From Thermoflexus hugenholtzii JAD2 (GTDB lineage Bacteria; Chloroflexota; Dehalococcoidia; SHYB01), in the NCBI GenBank assembly GCA_945861815.1, contig CAMAVV010000032.1, forward strand, positions 1 through 11,698: a DNA stretch of 11,698 nt, given 5' to 3'. The translations under genes and the position numbers were made by a program. The notes beneath the pieces are model-generated. The model ran no database searches, was not told where the DNA came from, and saw only the letters and a list, made by a program, of their open reading frames with translations. Below, piece after piece: positions 1 to 5,142 of this stretch. The first letter of the stretch is position 1, and every line of letters begins with the position of its first letter.

Positions 1-256
1 CGGGTGCTCTTTCATATGTTTGCCAACGCCCGCCACATCCTGAAGAACAGTGATCCCGAGCGACTGCATCTCCTTCGAAGAGCCTATACCAGAAAGCATC
101 AGCAGCTTTGGCGACCCGAATACTCCGCAGCTCACAATGATCTCTTTGCCGTCCACTGCTGAGACTTTCCCGCTACGCTCAATCTCGACCCCCACTGCCG
201 TCTTGCCTTTGAACAGGATGCGCCTCGCCACTGCGTCGCCCATCACCGTAAGGTTA
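1..256 (-). pseudogene. GMC oxidoreductase, C-terminal part (interrupted by IS, cut by window edge)
   Basis: Read on the minus strand this stretch continues the FAD-dependent GMC (glucose-methanol-choline) oxidoreductase whose N-terminal part lies at 2169-2814. It encodes the strand 'LTVMGDAVARRILF', then 'GKTAVGVEIE', and the second GMC signature 'GSPKLLMLSGIG' (about positions 81-117), then 'GVGKHMKEH', the usual region after the FAD fold. The frame is uninterrupted to the window edge; the substrate domain and catalytic His lie outside the window. Joining base 2169 to base 248 (one copy of the 8-bp duplication 249-256/2169-2176 removed) gives a continuous reading frame, so the two parts are one gene split by the insertion element. 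The C-terminal half has no start or ribosome site of its own, so the gene is expected to be inactive while the element is present. Confidence 0.88.
249..256. repeat. Target site duplication, left copy
   Basis: TAAGGTTA directly outside the left inverted repeat of the insertion element. An identical copy lies at 2169-2176 outside the right repeat. An 8-bp duplication is the size known for the IS1595 family. Confidence 0.93.
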
Positions 257-276
257 GGGACTTATATACTTGACAC
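257..276 (+). repeat. Left terminal inverted repeat of the IS1595-family element
   Basis: The first 20 bases match the reverse complement of 2149-2168 at 18 of 20 positions; weaker similarity continues a few bases inward. Both mismatches (IR positions 14 and 18) fall inside a TTGACA hexamer, which is present in this copy and reads CTGATA in the right copy. Confidence 0.92.
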
Positions 277-298
277 AAGGCCACACCTGTAGTATCCT
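270..298 (+). promoter_or_regulatory. Predicted transposase promoter starting inside the left inverted repeat
   Basis: A perfect -35 hexamer TTGACA (270-275) lies within the inner part of the left inverted repeat. It is followed after 17 bp by TATCCT (293-298), a 4/6 match to the -10 consensus. Transcription would begin near 305 and run through the whole minus-strand small ORF (303-449) into the transposase at 461. The prediction is from sequence only, but position and spacing are good. Confidence 0.55.
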
Positions 299-302
299 TG
301 CT

Positions 303-449
303 TCATGATGATTTTCTCGATTTGGACTTGGTCTTCTGCTCCTGAAGTAGTTTCTTCGCATGAGCAAGCACTTTCGGATGAAACACCTTCGAGGCTAACT
401 CCTCATCATTCATCGTGTGTACTGGCTTCTCAGACTTCTTTTTACGCAT
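303..449 (-). CDS. Small lysine-rich protein divergent from the transposase (48 aa)
   Basis: A 48-codon ORF starting ATG (449) and ending TGA (303-305). A GGAG ribosome site (complement of 456-459) sits 6 nt before the start. The product is strongly basic at both ends (MRKKKSEK... and ...KTKSKSRKSS) with a central acidic/hydrophobic patch 'NDEELASKVFHPKVLAHAKK' predicted to be helical. I do not recognise the family. The good ribosome site and the close head-to-head arrangement with the transposase (11 bp between start codons) suggest a real gene of the element, possibly a regulator or accessory DNA-binding protein; that is inference. Its whole length lies opposite the predicted 5' leader of the transposase mRNA. 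Confidence 0.5.
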   Translation of the reverse strand: MRKKKSEKPVHTMNDEELASKVFHPKVLAHAKKLLQEQKTKSKSRKSS

Positions 450-463
450 AGGAGACTCCAATG
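447..463. promoter_or_regulatory. Shared palindromic ribosome-binding site for two divergent genes
   Basis: The 9-bp palindrome GGAGACTCC (451-459) gives GGAG to both strands: plus-strand GGAG 6 nt before the transposase ATG (461), and minus-strand GGAG 6 nt before the small ORF ATG (449). Each mRNA must therefore begin inside the other gene, and the two translation initiation regions are exactly complementary. Confidence 0.7.
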
Positions 464-1354
464 GCTAAAGACATGGATATGCCCAGACTGATGGAAGCAT
501 ATGACACCGAAGAAGAGTGCCGTGATGCTCTCGAAAAACTACGCTGGCCTGACGGCGTGAGGTGCCTCCGTTGCCAAGGCGATAAAATCTCCCGAATCTA
601 CAAGCGCAACCAGTTTGATTGTGATTCATGCGGCTACCAGTTCTCGGCATTGGCTGGCACGATTTTCCATGACACCCATCTCCCTCTGACTAAGTGGTTT
701 CTGGCAACATACTTCATGGTTGAATCCAAGAAGGGTATGTCTGCCAACCAAATGAAGCGGATGCTCAATGTCTCCTACAAAACAGCCTGGTATCTCTGCC
801 ATCGCATCCGAGCCGCGATGAACGAAGCGAATCCCTCCCGGCTCTCTGGCGTGGTAGAGGTTGACGAAACCTACGTTGGTGGCAAGGTGCGCGGGAAGGG
901 TCGGCATTACCTCGGGAATAAGGCTGTCGTGGTCGGCGTCGTCCAGCGTAAGGGCAAGATTCGCCTCCAGGTGGTCAATGGAACCGATAGGGCTACCCTT
1001 CAAGGCTTCATCAAGGAAAACACCTCGCCCGAGACCGAGGCTATCTATACCGACCAGCATCCGGCTTACGTCGGTATTGCCGATGTCGACACTCGCCATG
1101 AGAGCGTGAACCACAGCATCGAGGAATGGGTACGCGGAGAAGTCCACACGAATGGCATCGAAGGCGTGTGGAGCCTCGTCAAGCGGTCTATCGTCGGTTC
1201 CTATCATCACTTGTCGGTCAAGCACTTGGACTCCTATCTCGATGAGGTCGAGTGGAGACAGAATAATCGTCTGAATCCCAACCAATTCAGGGATACGCTC
1301 ATTAAGCTAATCAAGGCTTCGTCGCTCCAGTACCAGGAGTTGACGGCGGGCTAG
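461..1354 (+). CDS. IS1595-family (ISXO2-like) transposase
   Basis: Catalyses cut/join at the element ends. The 297-aa product has the family layout: an N-terminal zinc ribbon (C35-x2-C38 ... C54-x2-C57, 'CLRCQGDK...FDCDSCGYQF'), a helix-turn-helix-like middle ('MSANQMKRMLNVSYKTAWYLCHRIR', residues 93-117, named here by its core SYKTAWYLCHRIR), then an RNase-H-like catalytic domain with D135 (VDETYVGGK), D198 (YTDQHPAY) and the C-terminal block N231-G-I-E234-G-V-W-S-L-V-K241-R. This matches the DD(N/E)K arrangement of the IS1595 family. Start at 461 is set by GGAG at 451-454. The frame is intact, so the enzyme is probably active. Its last 44 bp overlap the convergent two-TM cargo gene. Confidence 0.95.
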   Translation: MAKDMDMPRLMEAYDTEEECRDALEKLRWPDGVRCLRCQGDKISRIYKRNQFDCDSCGYQFSALAGTIFHDTHLPLTKWFLATYFMVESKKGMSANQMKRMLNVSYKTAWYLCHRIRAAMNEANPSRLSGVVEVDETYVGGKVRGKGRHYLGNKAVVVGVVQRKGKIRLQVVNGTDRATLQGFIKENTSPETEAIYTDQHPAYVGIADVDTRHESVNHSIEEWVRGEVHTNGIEGVWSLVKRSIVGSYHHLSVKHLDSYLDEVEWRQNNRLNPNQFRDTLIKLIKASSLQYQELTAG

Positions 1355-1826
1355 CTGTTGCTCTCCGTACTCGTTCTGCCATTTCTTCGAGGCCTTCTTG
1401 AGAACTCTTCATCTCAAGCAAAACTTCTTCTAGGATTTTCTCTGCCGTCTTGTTTCTTTGCTTCCTGCACATATGTGCTTGGAAAAGTCGGTGAACACCA
1501 ATGCCAAATGAGAGGGCAGTGGATATTGCGTAAATAGCCTCCCAGGTATCTGCCTTGAACCCTATGTCTTTGGCATCATTCGCTACCAATGCCGTTAAGA
1601 AAGCGAATGCCATGCCAATCCAAGGCCATGCATCACCGTAGCCAGGTAATTCACGTTGTAGCCGCATCCGTTCAATAACTAAAAGGAAATGATGCTTGTT
1701 CATCTGAACTTGCACATTTGGGCCAGAGTAAATGTATACGGTTCTCGTGTCCCCACTACTGACCTGAGGAACGAGGCTTTTCTCGCTGGTAGGAACGATA
1801 GACTCGATAGGTTGCTCGTTATCCAT
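1311..1826 (-). CDS. IS cargo: two-TM protein with C-terminal coiled coil (171 aa)
   Basis: Unrecognised family. The ATG at 1826 follows the stop of the zinc-ribbon gene by a single base, so the two are probably translationally coupled; an alternative TTG start at 1859 would overlap the upstream gene by 32 bp. Layout of the product: polar N-terminal region (1-65) with a short beta-like 'TRTVYIYSGPNVQVQ' stretch, TM helix about 67-83 (WPWIGMAFAFLTALVA), TM helix about 96-116 (EAIYAISTALSFGIGVHRLF), then a charged coiled coil about 124-155 and a Pro/Thr/Ser-rich tail. Two TM helices plus a cytosolic coiled coil resemble the general shape of SLATT/2TM proteins from conflict systems, but I see no specific motif, so this is only a suggestion. 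It is carried inside the IS with the zinc-ribbon gene. Confidence 0.65.
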   Translation of the reverse strand: MDNEQPIESIVPTSEKSLVPQVSSGDTRTVYIYSGPNVQVQMNKHHFLLVIERMRLQRELPGYGDAWPWIGMAFAFLTALVANDAKDIGFKADTWEAIYAISTALSFGIGVHRLFQAHMCRKQRNKTAEKILEEVLLEMKSSQEGLEEMAERVRRATASPPSTPGTGATKP

Positions 1827-1827
1827 T

Positions 1828-2103
1828 TTAGGCGGCACCCTTCGATATCCCCATCGCAACAGCGTTTATAAAAACCGTATGACCGCAGTTGGCGCAGATG
1901 ACCAGAATAAAGGGATAAGCCTTCTCCCCTAGCCGGGCTATCAACCCAGCCCTGATCAATGGTGCATGCGCCAAATAACTTTCTACCTCCCAATCGCTTT
2001 GCCCGCAAACATAGCACAAGGAGCCGCGTACCCATTTTTCGCCAAGCCATTTGTTGACGATTTTCATTTCGGCGTCCGTTAGTTTTCCGTCGTCTTCCGG
2101 CAT
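1828..2103 (-). CDS. IS cargo: small zinc-ribbon protein (91 aa)
   Basis: The product has two CxxC knuckles, C30-x2-C33 (LCYVCGQSDW) and C70-x2-C73 (ICANCGHTVFIN), separated by 36 residues. It ends in the block 'CGHTVFINAVAMGI', a pattern I associate with small conserved zinc-ribbon hypothetical proteins; the function is unknown to me. Nucleic-acid or protein binding through the ribbon is likely. The start is uncertain. ATG at 2103 is preceded by a G-rich GGGGGTG; an in-frame GTG at 2139 would add 12 residues. A very strong GGAGGTG (2137-2143) sits further upstream but is best placed for an out-of-frame ATG at 2131. First gene of the two-gene minus-strand cargo unit, ending one base before the two-TM gene. 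Confidence 0.72.
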   Translation of the reverse strand: MPEDDGKLTDAEMKIVNKWLGEKWVRGSLCYVCGQSDWEVESYLAHAPLIRAGLIARLGEKAYPFILVICANCGHTVFINAVAMGISKGAA

Positions 2104-2148
2104 GTGCACCCCCGTCTTTTGATGGGCGCATTTTATCACCTCCGTCCT

Positions 2149-2168
2149 GTATCAGGTATATAAGTCCC
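2149..2168 (-). repeat. Right terminal inverted repeat of the IS1595-family element
   Basis: Reverse complement begins GGGACTTATATAC and matches the left end at 18 of 20 positions. It supplies the in-frame TGA (2152-2154) that ends the truncated GMC protein. Confidence 0.92.
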
Positions 2169-2176
2169 TAAGGTTA
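2169..2176. repeat. Target site duplication, right copy
   Basis: TAAGGTTA, identical to 249-256. The perfect identity and the intact flanking GMC frame argue for a recent single transposition. Confidence 0.93.
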
Positions 2177-2814
2177 GGCCTCAAACGTGCCTGGGCGAGA
2201 TAGGCCCGCGCCGTGCTCATACGCCTGCCATCGGGTGTGTTCACTGGAAAGCTCGCAATACCAGTAGAGGCCGGACTGTTCATATCCGGGTCTTCCGGGA
2301 TGCCCATATCCCTGGCGGCCTGCTGCAAGGCAGTTTGGTACGGTGCCCACGGGCGCGGGTTATCGCGATGCACGGGCATCGGCCCGTTCGTGCCGTGATG
2401 ACCATCTTGGAAATCGATGTCGCGTTCGAGCTTCTTGAAATAGGGCAGAACCTTTGCAAAGGTCCATTCACTGTTGCCCTTGGCAGCCCACGTGTCGTAG
2501 TCCTCAGGGACGCCGCGCCGGAAGATAGGGCCGTTGATGGAGCTGGAGCCTCCGATCACCTTTCCGCGTGGCGCGTGGAGCGGCTTGGACTGGCGCGCGT
2601 TCGCCTTGCCCATCGTCCCCCAGTTATAGGCGCTCCCAAGGATGGAGCCGCCTGGGTTCGTGGCATACATCAGCTCAGGCGGCAGCTTCTCCAAATCGGG
2701 ATAGTCGCGTCCGGCTTCAAGCAGCAGAACCGAGCGTTTTGGGTCTTCGGAGAGACGGGACGCGAGGACACAGCCGGCAGAGCCTGCGCCCACCACGATA
2801 ACGTCGTAATTCAT
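2169..2814 (-). pseudogene. GMC oxidoreductase, N-terminal part (interrupted by IS)
   Basis: N-terminal half of a GMC-family FAD-dependent alcohol/choline-dehydrogenase-like enzyme. Visible: the FAD-binding Rossmann motif G9-A-G-S-A-G14 followed by 'LLLEAG' (residues 31-35), and the first GMC signature around residues 80-101 ('HAPRGKVIGGSSSINGPIFRRG' region, given here as its core GGSSSING). After residue 215 the frame runs into the right end of the insertion element, adding 'RDLYT' and a TGA stop at 2152-2154. Start at 2814 is ATG; a G-rich weak ribosome site lies just upstream. A full-length family member is about 500-550 aa, so this is a truncated product without the substrate domain. It is divergent from the crotonase gene at 2971 and has its own promoter-like sequence. 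The intact downstream sequence at 1-248 suggests a recent knock-out. Confidence 0.9.
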
Positions 2815-2841
2815 GGAATCCCCACTGGAAAAGATGGGGCA

Positions 2842-2869
2842 AGTGTAGCGAGAAACAGCTCATCGACAA
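2842..2869 (-). promoter_or_regulatory. Predicted promoter of the GMC gene
   Basis: On the minus strand TTGTCG (2869-2864) is followed after 16 bp by TACACT (2847-2842), placing a transcription start near 2835, about 20 nt before the ATG at 2814. Sequence-based prediction only. Confidence 0.42.
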
Positions 2870-2930
2870 TACCTATATGTCCGATATTCCGTTCCTGCAT
2901 CTGTAGGATGTCGCTCCTTGGCGGCCCCCC

Positions 2931-2936
2931 TATAAT
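2931..2936 (+). promoter_or_regulatory. Predicted -10 box for the crotonase/NHase-like operon
   Basis: A perfect TATAAT lies 35 bp before the crotonase ATG. No good -35 hexamer is seen at 16-18 bp upstream. A start near 2943 would give a short leader carrying GGAGGAA (2958-2964). Confidence 0.42.
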
Positions 2937-2970
2937 TTGCCCACCCTTGCATAGCGTGGAGGAAACTTCT

Positions 2971-3768
2971 ATGGACTATTCGGCGTTCGCCAAAGAACAC
3001 GAGCTGGATATCACGATCAAAGATCGGGTCGCGCTCGTGAAGTTCAACAGGCCCCATGTGCGCAATCAAATGACTTACGCCATGCATCGCGGCATCGAGC
3101 GTCTGCTGCCTGACCTTGGCGTCGATCCTGATGTGGGCGCCATCGTCCTCACCGGCGCCGGGACCGACTTCTCTATCGGCGGATCGGAGAAACAGCAGGA
3201 GATGGCCCGTGACCGTGGCGTGAAGACGATCCTGCGCGAGGCAAAGTACGTCGTGCAGTCCCTGGCGAATTGCGAAGCGCCCATCATCGCTGCCATCAAC
3301 GGGACGGCAGCCCAGGTCGCCGCAACCATCGCCCTCATGTGCGACGTCATCTACATGGCCGACAATGCCATCATCACCGATGACCACGTCCGCACAGGTC
3401 TGACGGCTGGCGATGGCGGCGCAGTCATCTGGCCTCTCCTCATCGGCCCGCACCGGGCGAAGGAGTTTATGATGACGGGCAGGCACATCGACGCGAAGCT
3501 GGCCGAGAAGATGGGCATGGTCAACCACGTTGTACCCGCCGACAAACTATTAGACGAGGCGATGGCCTTTGCCGATGAGCTTGCTCACGGCCCGGGTCTC
3601 GCCATCCGCTGGACCAAGATGTGCGTGAACCGTATCATCTGGCAAAATCTCAACCTCTGCCTCGAAATGGGTCTCGCCACAGAAGCCATGTCCGTCTGGA
3701 CGAAGGACCACTGGGAGGCCCTGGACGCGATCCGAGAAGGACGGAAGCCCAATTTCAAGACTGAGTAG
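2971..3768 (+). CDS. Enoyl-CoA hydratase/isomerase (crotonase) family protein
   Basis: A 265-aa single-domain crotonase acting on an acyl-CoA thioester in the cytosol. Oxyanion-hole segments are visible: 'GAGTDFSIGGSEK' (residues 62-74, normally F-S-A-G-G-D) and 'AAINGTAAQVAAT' (108-119). These are followed by 'CDVIYMAD', 'HVRTGLTAGDGGAVIWP' (139-155), and 'AKEFMMTGRHIDAKLAEKMGMVNHVV'-type sequence. The two glutamates of classical enoyl-CoA hydratases are absent: by eye they correspond to Thr (in AATIALMCD) and His139. Ordinary hydration by the textbook mechanism is therefore doubtful, and another crotonase reaction (isomerase, hydrolase, lyase) is possible. The start is set by GGAGGAA (2958-2964) 6 nt upstream of ATG 2971. 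The next gene follows after 22 bp, so it is likely in one operon with the nitrile-hydratase-like genes. Confidence 0.9.
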   Translation: MDYSAFAKEHELDITIKDRVALVKFNRPHVRNQMTYAMHRGIERLLPDLGVDPDVGAIVLTGAGTDFSIGGSEKQQEMARDRGVKTILREAKYVVQSLANCEAPIIAAINGTAAQVAATIALMCDVIYMADNAIITDDHVRTGLTAGDGGAVIWPLLIGPHRAKEFMMTGRHIDAKLAEKMGMVNHVVPADKLLDEAMAFADELAHGPGLAIRWTKMCVNRIIWQNLNLCLEMGLATEAMSVWTKDHWEALDAIREGRKPNFKTE

Positions 3769-3790
3769 TCAGCAGCTACAATTGCCTATT

Positions 3791-4120
3791 ATGAAGAAGA
3801 AAAATCCGATGGCGCAGAGTCGCGCCCACGACCGCGGCGGTTGGAAGACAGACGAGCCTATCGACATCGGAGAACATGCCACGATGGATTGGGAGTGGGA
3901 GACCTACGGACTTGCCATTTCCCTCGTCAAGAAGGGCATCACGAACTCCGGAGAATCCCGAATTCCTATGGAGCGCATGAGCCGAGCCGAATATGAGTCG
4001 CTCGGGTACTTCGAGCGAACAGTTACCTCCCTCGAGACACTATTGATTGAAAAAAAGGTGCTGACAAAGAAGGACGTCGACAAGAAGCTGGCGAAGATGA
4101 AGAGGCAGCAGAAGCGTTAG
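3791..4120 (+). CDS. Nitrile hydratase/thiocyanate hydrolase-like beta chain, N-terminal half
   Basis: A 109-aa protein matching the N-terminal half of nitrile hydratase beta subunit. It has 'WEWETYGLAISLVKKG' followed by 'SRIPMERMSRAEYESLGYFERTVTSLETLLIEKKVLTKKDV', the equivalent of the R-x-x-x-E-R-M ... YL..sYYE.Wl.aLE.LL...G.lt.eEl block of NHase beta. The C-terminal half of the normal beta chain is encoded by the next gene, 2 bp downstream, as in thiocyanate hydrolase, where the beta chain is also split over two subunits. NHase activator proteins also resemble this half, so a chaperone role is an alternative. ATG at 3791 is chosen; an in-frame TTG at 3782 and ATG at 3809 are possible. The ribosome site is weak. 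Confidence 0.8.
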   Translation: MKKKNPMAQSRAHDRGGWKTDEPIDIGEHATMDWEWETYGLAISLVKKGITNSGESRIPMERMSRAEYESLGYFERTVTSLETLLIEKKVLTKKDVDKKLAKMKRQQKR

Positions 4121-4122
4121 CC

Positions 4123-4446
4123 ATGCAAAAGCCCCTCGCTCGAAATAGATTTGAACCCGGTGACTGGGTGCGAGTGCAGAAAAGAGAGCCGCCGCCTCAT
4201 TGCCGCACGCCATCCTATACGCAAGGACGCATCGGCCAAGTAGCCGCCTTCTACGGGATATTCCACGACCCGGAGGGCATGCCCGCGAACTACGATAGGC
4301 CGAAGCAACCGCTGTATCGCATCAAGTTCGAGCAGACAGCGCTTTGGAGCGACTATACAGGCGCCCTAGGCGATAGCGTCGGCGTCGATATCTTTGAGCA
4401 TTGGCTCGAACCTGCAGCAGCGCCTGCTCCAAGGAGCACGAAATGA
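4123..4446 (+). CDS. Nitrile hydratase/thiocyanate hydrolase-like beta chain, C-terminal half
   Basis: A 107-aa protein with the SH3-like C-terminal domain of NHase beta: 'FEPGDWVRVQKREPP.HCRTPSYTQGRIGQV', then 'GIFHDPEG', 'PLYRIKFEQTALW' and 'VGVDIFEHWLEPA', matching F-x-x-G-D-x-V-R-V ... H-x-R-x-P-x-Y-x-R-G-x-x-G ... LY-x-V-x-F ... LW ... D-x-x-x-x-Y-L-E-P. The usual Y-x-R-G reads Y-T-Q-G here. The start lies 2 bp after the previous stop. The end overlaps the alpha gene as ATGA (4443-4446), indicating tight translational coupling of the three subunits. The known partner is the metal-bearing alpha/gamma chain encoded next. Confidence 0.83.
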   Translation: MQKPLARNRFEPGDWVRVQKREPPPHCRTPSYTQGRIGQVAAFYGIFHDPEGMPANYDRPKQPLYRIKFEQTALWSDYTGALGDSVGVDIFEHWLEPAAAPAPRSTK

Positions 4447-5099
4447 AAGACCACAAAGACCATCCAAATCCGCACCCGGGAAGACAGCCAGACAAAGAGC
4501 TGAGCCCCCAGGCGATGCGCCTGAAGGCGATGATCGCCGTTCTTATCGAAAAAGGCGTTCTCACTAGAGAACAGCTTGACCAGGAGATAGAAAAGTTTCA
4601 AGGACAGCCGCAAAATGATGGCGCAAAGGCCGTCGCGCACGCATGGGTAGACCCTGACTTCAAAAAACGATTGCTCGCGAACCCCAAGCGAGCGCTCTCT
4701 GAGATCGGGCTTGCGCCAAAGCCGATCATTTCGAACGACCCCGAGAACGAACATGAGGCGCAGTTAACTGTAGTGGAGAACACGGACAACCTTCACCACG
4801 TCACCGTCTGCACTCTCTGCTCCTGCTATCCCCAACAGCTTCTTGGGCGTCCGCCCGATTGGTACAAAAGCCTTGTCTACCGCTCCCGCATCGTCCGTGA
4901 CCCGCGCGGCGTCCTAGATGAGTTTGGACTGCACATCGGCAAGGACGTGAGAATCCAGCTCCTTGATAGCACTGCCGACCTTCGCTTCCTCGTCCTTCCA
5001 CAGCGCCCCAAAGGCACAGAGAAGATGAGCGAAGAAGAGCTTGCCAAGCTGGTCACCCGCGATAGCATGATAGGCACAGGCCAGCCAAGGACGCCTTAG
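4443..5099 (+). CDS. Nitrile hydratase alpha / thiocyanate hydrolase gamma-like subunit (cobalt type)
   Basis: A 218-aa catalytic subunit. The metal-binding motif V-C-T-L-C-S-C lies at residues 122-128 (Cys123, Cys126, Cys128). The Thr between the first two cysteines is the cobalt-type signature (iron-type has Ser), and Cys126/Cys128 would be the oxidised cysteines. Family context: 'AHAWVDPDFKKRLLANPKRALSEIGL' (66-90 region), 'VVENTDNLHHVTVC' before the motif, 'LGRPPDWYKSLVYRSRIVRDPRGVL' after it. NHase hydrates nitriles to amides; thiocyanate hydrolase converts thiocyanate to carbonyl sulfide and ammonia. The split beta chain favours a thiocyanate-hydrolase-like organisation, but the substrate cannot be told from sequence by eye. 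ATG 4443 has AAGGAG 6 nt upstream (4431-4436). The N-terminal 60 residues carry a second LLIEKGVLT-like helix ('IAVLIEKGVLTREQLDQEI'). Confidence 0.9.
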   Translation: MKDHKDHPNPHPGRQPDKELSPQAMRLKAMIAVLIEKGVLTREQLDQEIEKFQGQPQNDGAKAVAHAWVDPDFKKRLLANPKRALSEIGLAPKPIISNDPENEHEAQLTVVENTDNLHHVTVCTLCSCYPQQLLGRPPDWYKSLVYRSRIVRDPRGVLDEFGLHIGKDVRIQLLDSTADLRFLVLPQRPKGTEKMSEEELAKLVTRDSMIGTGQPRTP

Positions 5100-5106
5100 A
5101 CGCTCT

Positions 5107-5142
5107 CCGCGCAGCCTTTGCGGTGAGGTCAGCGCGGCTTTT
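5107..5142. terminator. Possible bidirectional terminator between convergent operons
   Basis: CCGCGC (5107-5112) and GCGCGG (5132-5137) form a 6-bp GC-rich stem with a 19-nt loop, followed by CTTTT on the plus strand. It sits between the stop of the alpha subunit gene (5099) and the end of the minus-strand UGSC gene (5141), where a terminator is expected. The stem is short and the T-tract brief. Confidence 0.35.

Larger units (their letters stand above)
257..2168. mobile_element. Complete IS1595-family insertion element with cargo genes
   Basis: A 1912-bp element bounded by inverted repeats beginning GGGACTTATATAC at both ends and flanked by the 8-bp duplication TAAGGTTA. It contains an ISXO2/IS1595-type transposase (461-1354, plus), a 48-aa ORF divergent from it (303-449, minus), and two minus-strand cargo genes (zinc-ribbon protein 1828-2103; two-TM protein 1311-1826). 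A bare IS1595-type element is usually around 1 kb, so about half of this one is cargo. Base composition is visibly more AT-rich than the chromosomal genes around it. Everything needed for activity appears intact (ends, transposase frame), so it is probably functional. Family assignment rests on the transposase and on the duplication size; the subgroup cannot be set by eye. Confidence 0.92.

Noticed and set aside
626..1285. Long open frame on the minus strand opposite the transposase (219 codons)
   Set aside because: The plus strand clearly encodes the transposase with its motifs; the antisense frame has no recognisable domain.
2335..2970. N-terminal extension of the crotonase back to 2335
   Set aside because: It would overlap the divergent GMC gene. 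The family N-terminus and a strong GGAGGAA site place the start at 2971.
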